Of a DNA stretch of 5,360 nt, positions 1 to 5,360 are shown one piece after another. Numbering within the stretch: the first letter of the stretch is position 1; each line of letters begins with the position of its first letter. Made by a program: the position numbers and the translations under genes. The stretch is taken from NCBI GenBank assembly GCA_021792075.1, contig JAJYVK010000142.1, forward strand, positions 1 to 5,360, written 5' to 3'. Below the pieces are notes generated by a model. The model was given only the letters and a program-made list of their open reading frames with translations, searched no databases and was not told the DNA's origin. The stretch comes from Actinomycetes bacterium. GTDB taxonomy: Bacteria > Actinomycetota > Acidimicrobiia > Acidimicrobiales > Acidimicrobiaceae.

Positions 1-64
1 GCTCCAGGACAGACGCTAGCTTTCTACAGGAATGAAGTGGTTGTTGGATCAGCGATAGCTTGTT

Positions 65-66
<2 letters not shown>
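1..66 (+). CDS. mnmA: tRNA-specific 2-thiouridylase MnmA, C-terminal end (partial)
   Basis: The window opens inside a plus-strand reading frame of 21 codons ending in TAG at 64-66. The visible residues begin APGQTLAFYRNEVVVG. The PGQ-x3-FY pattern followed by a short valine/glycine-rich strand matches the final beta-barrel segment of MnmA (TrmU), which usually reads PGQ..VFY....LGGG. MnmA activates U34 of tRNA Lys, Glu and Gln with ATP and transfers sulfur to give 2-thiouridine in the cytoplasm. Its catalytic cysteines and PP-loop lie outside the window. The last strand ends in VGSAIAC rather than the usual glycine-rich end, a minor variation. The mnmA-ligA order is common in actinobacteria, and the 12-nt gap to ligA suggests co-transcription. 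The identification rests on about 20 residues plus gene order. Confidence 0.72.
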
Positions 67-2234
<2,168 letters not shown>

Positions 2235-2269
2235 TGCCATTGGCGTGTTCCTTGATGCTTGTTTGGTTT

Positions 2270-2276
2270 GGAGAGG
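2270..2276 (+). promoter_or_regulatory. Ribosome binding site deciding the kinase start
   Basis: GGAGAGG lies seven bases before the GTG at 2284. The other in-frame candidate, GTG at 2245, has no purine-rich sequence upstream, so 2284 is the better start. Confidence 0.7.
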
Positions 2277-2283
2277 CTTCTTA

Positions 2284-4278
2284 GTGTATACAGCTCGGCT
2301 CCAAGAGAATATAGGAAAGATTCTGCACGGACGTTATACGCTGGTAGCGGCTATTGGGCAAGGGGCTTCCGGCGATGTCTATTTGGCGCAGGATCTTTCA
2401 CTTGGACGAAAAGTTGCGATCAAGCTCCTTCACTCCTCGCTGGCCGGGGACACTTTCTTTCTGAAGCGTTTCCAGTCCGAGGCGAAGTCAGCGGCCAGTC
2501 TGAACCATCCTAATATTATGAGGGTTTTTGATTGGGGCGAATCTGAGAGCACGCCATACCTAGTTCTCGAATATCTGGCGGGCGGATCGCTGCGTGAATA
2601 CCTCAACACCGGAGTGCTCCTGAGCGAATCCCAGGCGGCATCGCTGATGCTTCAAGTGGCACAGGGTCTCTCCTACGCCCATGGGCGAGGTTATGTGCAT
2701 CGTGACATCAAGCCCGCAAACCTCCTCTTTGACGACGAGGCCCGGATTCGCATAGCAGATTTCGGGCTAGCTAGGGCACTTTCCGAGGCGGCTTGGACAG
2801 AGCCGGTGGGAACTCTGATGGGAACTGCACGATATGCCTCTCCGGAACAGGCACTAGCAAAAGAGAGCGACCGAAGCTCGGACGTTTATTCGCTTGGGCT
2901 TGTGATCCATGAGGCCTTGCTTGGGTATCTTCCGTTCACGGGTGACACGACGGTGTCGGTCCTGATGGCGCGAATTCATGGTGATGTAGAGGTTCCCTCA
3001 GATACCGGAACTCTCAAACCTATCATCGAAGCCTGTCTGCGGCTTTCATCGGATGAGCGGATCTCGTCTACAGATCTTGTTGCCCAGCTGGAGAAGCTTG
3101 TCAGGGTGCTGGATCCGCCCATGCCCATTGCGGTGACGGGCCCTTCCCCTATGGTGACCGACGAGAATGGGGACCTGACCGAAGTGGGAGAGATCCCTCT
3201 CTTCACGAACGGCTCGGTCCCACGGGCGCCTGTGGGCGAAACGAGTTCGAAAGTCACTGAGACAGATATTTCACCGGTGGCTCCAGTTCTGCCGGATCTG
3301 CTCACAGCTTCTGGAATGCAAAATAGGGAGGTTAGAGCCGCCCGGCCAACAGCACCGCGACAACATCGCACACGCTTGGCACCAGTCCGGAAAAGGCGAC
3401 TCTGGATCGCAATCGTCGTCCTGATCCTTGCAGCGCTGATAACAGCACTTTCTCTGGCTGGAGTTCCATCAAAGGCCTATTCGGCGATATTTACAACAAG
3501 GGTCCCTCTCGTCGTCGGTGATACGCTCACCAATGCGGAGAGTATCATATCGTCGGCACATCTCAAGGTGGGCGGTATCTCATACGCTTACTCGCCGTCG
3601 GTCAAGAAAGGGCTAGTCAGCTCGGAGTCGCCGAAGAATGGAACGAAGTTGTCTCGAGGTAAGAGCGTCGGGCTCGTTATTTCAAAGGGACCTGCTCCGG
3701 TCGCAATCCCTTCGGTGATTGGTCTATCCGAATCCGTTGCGCAGAACAAGCTGAAGCTCATAGGACTGGTGACGGTGCTACAGCAGAGCTATTCCGAGAC
3801 CGCACCTGTTGGCCAGGTAATCTCGGCTTCACCATCATCAGGAACTGTGAACGTTGGGACCAAGATAACCCTTACGGTGAGCAAGGGGCCTGCACCAAGG
3901 CAGGTTCCAAACCTTGTTGGAGAGTCGTCCGCAAATGCTGTGGCCCAGCTCAAGGCTCTCGAGCTCGTTCCCTCTGAAACGCAGGCTTATTCCGACACTG
4001 TGCCGGCAGGTAATGTAATTTCCCAGGCTCAGTCTGCTGGCTCCATGGTTAACCGGGGATCAACGGTCGCGTTTGTGGTTTCAAAAGGACCTCAGATGGT
4101 CGTAGTTCCGAACGTTGTCGGCGACACGCTCCAGCAGGCTGAAGCGGCTCTGAATCAAGCCGACCTGACAGTGGGTACCGTTTACACCTATTTTGGTTCG
4201 AGCACAGTCGTAGCGACCAGTCCCAGAGGCGGCTCAACGGTAAGGGCCGGATCTTCGGTGGCCATAGTCACCGGTTAG
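2284..4278 (+). CDS. Membrane Ser/Thr protein kinase with four PASTA domains (PknB/PrkC type)
   Basis: This 664-residue receptor-type Hanks kinase starts at GTG 2284; an upstream GTG at 2245 would add 13 residues but lacks a ribosome binding site. The cytoplasmic kinase domain (about 13-275) has the glycine loop GQGASG (25-30), VAIK with Lys47, helix-C Glu66, HRDIKPAN with Asp141 and Asn146, DFG (159-161), an activation loop with Thr172, Thr177 and Thr181, and SPE in place of APE. A Pro/Ser/Thr-rich linker (about 275-369) ends in basic residues (RKRR). One membrane helix (about 373-396) follows, then four extracellular PASTA domains (about 407-664) joined by SKGP linkers. In this family PASTA domains bind muropeptides or lipid II and control cell-wall growth and division. 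It looks active, since all catalytic residues are present. It follows ligA rather than a division operon. It ends in tandem TAG codons (4276-4281), six bases from the converging SCP2 gene. Confidence 0.95.
   Translation: MYTARLQENIGKILHGRYTLVAAIGQGASGDVYLAQDLSLGRKVAIKLLHSSLAGDTFFLKRFQSEAKSAASLNHPNIMRVFDWGESESTPYLVLEYLAGGSLREYLNTGVLLSESQAASLMLQVAQGLSYAHGRGYVHRDIKPANLLFDDEARIRIADFGLARALSEAAWTEPVGTLMGTARYASPEQALAKESDRSSDVYSLGLVIHEALLGYLPFTGDTTVSVLMARIHGDVEVPSDTGTLKPIIEACLRLSSDERISSTDLVAQLEKLVRVLDPPMPIAVTGPSPMVTDENGDLTEVGEIPLFTNGSVPRAPVGETSSKVTETDISPVAPVLPDLLTASGMQNREVRAARPTAPRQHRTRLAPVRKRRLWIAIVVLILAALITALSLAGVPSKAYSAIFTTRVPLVVGDTLTNAESIISSAHLKVGGISYAYSPSVKKGLVSSESPKNGTKLSRGKSVGLVISKGPAPVAIPSVIGLSESVAQNKLKLIGLVTVLQQSYSETAPVGQVISASPSSGTVNVGTKITLTVSKGPAPRQVPNLVGESSANAVAQLKALELVPSETQAYSDTVPAGNVISQAQSAGSMVNRGSTVAFVVSKGPQMVVVPNVVGDTLQQAEAALNQADLTVGTVYTYFGSSTVVATSPRGGSTVRAGSSVAIVTG
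3502..4275 (+). repeat. Four tandem PASTA repeats within the kinase
   Basis: Four divergent units of about 60-66 residues start near kinase residues 407, 473, 540 and 606. Each begins with a V/I-P-x-V/L-V/I-G strand motif and has an S/A-x2-A/V-x5-L helix. The first three end in VISKGP, VSKGP or VVSKGP linkers, which stay recognisable in DNA as AAGGGACCT-like sequences near 3685, 3883 and 4084. The fourth ends at the C-terminus in SSVAIVTG. These are extracellular peptidoglycan-binding modules in this kinase family. Confidence 0.9.
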
Positions 4279-4281
4279 TAG

Positions 4282-4315
4282 AGCTCAGGCAGTTATATCC
4301 TTGATCATCTGAGCT
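4282..4315. repeat. Inverted repeat at the convergent gene ends
   Basis: AGCTCAG (4282-4288) pairs with CTGAGCT (4309-4315) around a 20-nt loop. It lies just after the kinase stop and inside the last SCP2 codons. On the plus strand it is followed only by ATCTTTG, so it is at best a weak terminator for the kinase transcript. It may be chance. Confidence 0.25.
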
Positions 4316-4695
4316 ATCTTTGCTCCAGTTTCGTTTGGGGCCATGGCTCCCTGCAAAGCCATCAGCTTGGTAAGATCGCCGGTTACCTTGATCTTGCCAG
4401 CCATGAAGGCTTGGATCGCCACTTGGGAGTCGAGGTCGACAAAGATTGCCTTTGCAGTTGCGTAGTCCAACACAACCGAGATATCCGCATCTTCAAGCTC
4501 ACCCAGCTCTATGTCCAAGATCCCGCTCGATGTGTCCACAAAGGTCCGCAGTTCGCTCGATCCAAAAGGTAGATCCGTCACAATCTGATTCATGCGGATT
4601 GTGACTGCAGGGCTCCCTTCATTGTCTCGATGGGTCTCGCGTATCTCTTTGACCTTCTCGATCCATTCAGGACTGAGGAATTCGAACTTTTCCAT
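4285..4695 (-). CDS. SCP2 sterol-binding/lipid-carrier domain protein
   Basis: This 136-residue protein starts at ATG (4693-4695) with AGAAGG seven bases upstream (plus-strand 4703-4708). It consists almost entirely of one SCP2 fold. Recognisable parts are the N-terminal helix (SPEWIEKVKEIRE), the beta-sheet segment (LDIELGELEDADISVVLD) and the family signature AFMAGKIKVTGDLTKLMALQ near residues 96-115. There is no signal peptide or membrane helix, so it is probably cytoplasmic. SCP2 proteins bind sterols, fatty acids, acyl-CoAs or other hydrophobic ligands in a tunnel; the ligand here cannot be read from sequence. Bacterial single-domain members often lie near lipid-metabolism genes, which fits the divergent hydrolase. 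It converges on the kinase gene with six bases between stops, so kinase read-through would be antisense to it. No clear promoter was found upstream. Confidence 0.88.
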   Translation of the reverse strand: MEKFEFLSPEWIEKVKEIRETHRDNEGSPAVTIRMNQIVTDLPFGSSELRTFVDTSSGILDIELGELEDADISVVLDYATAKAIFVDLDSQVAIQAFMAGKIKVTGDLTKLMALQGAMAPNETGAKIAQMIKDITA

Positions 4696-4804
4696 GTATA
4701 GACCTTCTCTGTTACTCTCGATTTGATGTTAGTGCCCTTGGCAGTTGATTCCATTCAATTCCCGAGCAACGAATGCCGTTGAGGCTGTTATGGCAGCAGG
4801 CTCA

Positions 4805-4810
4805 TATAAC
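4805..4810 (+). promoter_or_regulatory. Candidate -10 element (TATAAC) for the rightward leader
   Basis: TATAAC matches the sigma-70 type -10 consensus at five of six bases. The best -35-like sequence, TTGAGG at 4779-4784, sits 20 bases upstream, longer than the usual 16-18, so this half is weak. Transcription would begin near 4817-4818, exactly at a GTG codon. The call rests on one short motif. Confidence 0.3.
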
Positions 4811-4817
4811 TTCATAT

Positions 4818-4904
4818 GTGAGGTGGTGGTTCTTTTTGTGCCAGCACCAGCGTGCTGCTCTTTTAGGACTTAGAGCCGACGCACCGATTGCAGATCAGCT
4901 CTGA
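4818..4904 (+). CDS. Possible leaderless 28-codon leader peptide rich in Trp/Phe
   Basis: GTG at 4818 opens 28 codons ending in TGA at 4902-4904. The product begins MRWWFFLCQHQRAALLGLR. There is no ribosome binding site, but the GTG lies 7-8 bases after a TATAAC box, so it could be the first codon of a leaderless mRNA, a common mode in actinobacteria. Two Trp then two Phe codons stand just ahead of a hairpin (4842-4857), a layout reminiscent of ribosome-mediated attenuators. Leaderless short ORFs that control downstream operons by stalling are established in mycobacteria for polycysteine peptides. Applying that idea here is inference. The ORF may equally be chance. Confidence 0.22.
   Translation: MRWWFFLCQHQRAALLGLRADAPIADQL
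4842..4864 (+). other. Hairpin A: CAGCAC/GTGCTG stem followed by CTCTTTT
   Basis: CAGCAC (4842-4847) and GTGCTG (4852-4857) form a perfect six-base-pair stem with a CAGC loop, followed by CTCTTTTAGG. The stem is short for a terminator, and the T-run is short and offset. It may be a regulatory hairpin, and it has a counterpart at 4941-4954. Confidence 0.35.
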
Positions 4905-4940
4905 GTCTGCGCCAGGGGATGCGCTGGGTTTTTGTATTGC

Positions 4941-4954
4941 CAGAGGCTCCTCTG
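4941..4954 (+). other. Hairpin B: CAGAGG/CCTCTG stem
   Basis: CAGAGG (4941-4946) and CCTCTG (4949-4954) are perfectly complementary around a two-base centre, so about five pairs with a four-base loop would form. An overlapping alternative pairs TCCTC (4948-4952) with GAGGA (4957-4961). Its upstream context, a TTTTTG tract then GCCAG, resembles that of hairpin A. Confidence 0.33.
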
Positions 4955-4996
4955 CTGAGGACCAGCATTTAGGCGAACCTTGTAGTGCAAACGCGT

Positions 4997-5020
4997 CTGT
5001 TCAACTCATGAGCAGAACAG
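4997..5020 (+). other. Inverted repeat CTGTTC/GAACAG with inner CTCATGAG
   Basis: CTGTTC (4997-5002) pairs with GAACAG (5015-5020). The 12-nt interval contains the palindrome CTCATGAG (5005-5012). ATGAGCA (5008-5014) is also complementary over seven bases to TGCTCAT (5046-5052), so a competing longer-range pairing is possible. It may be an RNA stem-loop or a protein-binding dyad. Confidence 0.35.
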
Positions 5021-5034
5021 GGATGAGGGCATAG

Positions 5035-5172
5035 ATGCTGGCGGATGCTCATAGGAGTATCCTGTCTTTAAGGTGTTCGGATAGGCGCTGTAACGGCTGG
5101 GCCGTTAGCGCTATCCCTTTTTCGGGATGGGTTTATCGTGCCGATGCGACCAAGTTGAGGAGGTGCCTTTGA
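5035..5172 (+). CDS. Possible 45-codon ORF running through the terminator into the hydrolase start
   Basis: ATG at 5035 follows GAGGG (5025-5029) by five bases and opens 45 codons ending in TGA at 5170-5172. That stop overlaps the hydrolase TTG (5169-5171) in the same TTGA arrangement seen after ligA. The product begins MLADAHRSILSLRCSDRRC, is basic, and has no recognised domain. The terminator-like hairpin lies entirely inside it, so a translating ribosome would melt that hairpin. This suggests a translation-dependent antitermination leader, but nothing confirms translation. The hydrolase also has its own strong ribosome binding site. Confidence 0.23.
   Translation: MLADAHRSILSLRCSDRRCNGWAVSAIPFSGWVYRADATKLRRCL
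5079..5122 (+). terminator. Intrinsic terminator-like hairpin upstream of the hydrolase
   Basis: The left arm 5079-5097 pairs with the right arm 5101-5116: GGATAG with CTATCC, CGCT with AGCG and AACGGC with GCCGTT. This gives 16 base pairs interrupted only by a bulged G5085 and a bulged G5090-T5091, closed by a TGG loop. C5117 and then TTTTT (5118-5122) follow. It has the orientation to stop rightward transcripts 47 nt before the hydrolase TTG. It would end a small RNA from the intergenic region or act as an attenuator. ATCCC (5113-5117) can alternatively pair with GGGAT (5124-5128), and GGATA (5079-5083) with TATCC (5058-5062), each breaking the terminator stem. Confidence 0.6.
5157..5164 (+). 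promoter_or_regulatory. Ribosome binding site of the hydrolase
   Basis: GAGGAGGT contains the full AGGAGG core five bases before the TTG at 5169. It selects that TTG over the in-frame GTG at 5163, which lies inside the site, and over the ATG at 5127, which has no ribosome binding site. Confidence 0.75.
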
Positions 5173-5360
5173 CGGAGACGGACGCCTATTTCAGCGATGG
5201 CCTGGAAAGTGGCAACGCGGTCTTGCTCGTCCACGGCTTTACAGGCTCGCCACACTCTCTTTTGGGAGTTGCCAGATATCTCGAGTCGGGCGGTTTGAAA
5301 GTTGCACTCCCGCAATTGCCTGGGCATGGCACCAACATAGATGACCTACTCGACAAGGAA
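5169..5360 (+). CDS. Alpha/beta hydrolase, esterase or monoacylglycerol-lipase type (N-terminal part)
   Basis: The first 64 codons of an alpha/beta-hydrolase fold protein run off the right edge of the window. After a short N-terminus comes the strand AVLLVHGFTGSP, in which HGFTG (residues 22-26) is the oxyanion-hole motif. A helix (SLLGVARYLESGG) and a strand leading to LPGHGT (50-55) follow. This is the pattern of carboxylesterases and monoacylglycerol lipases of the Est30/serine aminopeptidase S33-like group. The nucleophile elbow GxSxG and the catalytic Asp and His lie outside the window, so activity and substrate cannot be judged. There is no signal peptide, so it is probably cytoplasmic. 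The TTG start is fixed by a perfect ribosome binding site. It is divergent from the SCP2 gene, and a terminator-like hairpin in its leader suggests attenuation. Confidence 0.85.
   Translation, partial: MTETDAYFSDGLESGNAVLLVHGFTGSPHSLLGVARYLESGGLKVALPQLPGHGTNIDDLLDKE

Larger units (their letters stand above)
4696..5168. other. Divergent non-coding region with multiple RNA-like hairpins
   Basis: This 473-nt stretch separates the SCP2 start (minus) from the hydrolase start (plus). It has no long ORF on either strand. From left to right it holds two operator-like dyads (4745-4758, 4767-4781), a TATAAC box (4805-4810), a 28-codon GTG ORF (4818-4904), hairpins at 4842-4857 and 4941-4954, a CTGTTC/GAACAG inverted repeat (4997-5020) enclosing CTCATGAG, an ATGAG..CAT/ATGCTCAT stem (5023-5052), a 45-codon ORF (5035-5172), a terminator-like hairpin (5079-5122) and the hydrolase ribosome binding site (5157-5164). 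This density of pairing suggests a structured 5' leader or a small RNA gene read rightward. It does not resemble tmRNA, RNase P RNA, SRP RNA or any riboswitch I know. The structures were found by eye, without energy calculation. Confidence 0.5.

Noticed and set aside
2245..2283. GTG at 2245 as the kinase start, adding 13 residues.
   Set aside because: There is no ribosome binding site upstream of it, the extra residues do not resemble the family N-terminus, and GTG 2284 has GGAGAGG at seven bases.
4909..4933. GCGC...GCGC or CCAG...CTGG followed by TTTTT as a terminator.
   Set aside because: Each stem has only four base pairs with a loop of about eight, too weak to be called.
4954..4996. GCTGAGG...GAACCTT...GTGCAAACGCG loosely recalls the CTGAGA and GAACCTGA motifs of a TPP riboswitch.
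   Set aside because: The required flanking GGG/ACCC helix, exact CTGAGA and the closing AGGGA are missing, and the downstream gene is not a thiamin gene.
4999..5007. GTTCAACTC resembles a tRNA or tmRNA T-loop (GTTCRANYC).
   Set aside because: The flanking T-stem has only two Watson-Crick pairs and one wobble, no acceptor stem partner is found upstream, and no other tRNA or tmRNA landmark is present.
5127..5168. ATG at 5127 as the hydrolase start, adding 14 residues.
   Set aside because: It lies directly after the terminator T-run with no ribosome binding site, whereas TTG 5169 has a perfect AGGAGG at five bases.

Overview
The window looks like chromosomal DNA of a moderate-GC actinobacterium. 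The evidence is the mnmA-ligA gene order, a membrane Ser/Thr kinase with four PASTA domains, frequent TTG and GTG starts, strong GAGG-type ribosome binding sites and a stand-alone SCP2 protein. With GC content near 50%, an acidimicrobial lineage would fit better than high-GC Streptomyces or Mycobacterium, but this placement is inference only.

Layout. Positions 1-66 are the last codons of mnmA (tRNA 2-thiouridylase). After a 12-nt gap comes ligA (79-2127, TTG start), an apparently intact NAD+-dependent DNA ligase. A 156-nt gap follows. It holds a 36-codon ORF that overlaps the ligA stop by four bases, and a 16-codon ORF that links that one to the next gene through one-base overlaps. Next is a 664-residue PASTA-type Ser/Thr kinase (2284-4278). 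These plus-strand genes look like one transcription unit, because no convincing terminator separates them. On the minus strand, converging with a gap of only 6 nt, is a small SCP2 sterol/lipid-carrier protein (4285-4695). The right end (5169-5360) carries the first 64 codons of an alpha/beta hydrolase (esterase/monoacylglycerol-lipase type) on the plus strand.

The 473-nt divergent region 4696-5168 is the most unusual part. It holds no long gene. Reading toward the hydrolase it contains a TATAAC box, a GTG ORF placed where a leaderless start would be and rich in Trp and Phe codons, and a second similar-looking short segment about 100 nt later. Both segments run into a GCCAG-initiated hairpin whose arms differ in sequence but still pair. 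Further hairpins follow, with alternative pairings, then a bulged 16-bp hairpin with a T5 tract that resembles an intrinsic terminator. A perfect AGGAGG ribosome binding site precedes the hydrolase start. A 45-codon ORF with its own ribosome binding site runs through the terminator and overlaps the hydrolase start by four bases. This could be a cis-acting attenuation leader, a separately terminated small RNA, or both. I recognise no known riboswitch or RNA family in it.

Functional links. mnmA and ligA are housekeeping genes (tRNA modification, DNA replication and repair). The kinase probably senses cell-wall fragments. The SCP2 protein and the hydrolase both suggest lipid or ester handling and share a divergent control region, but a joint pathway is inference.
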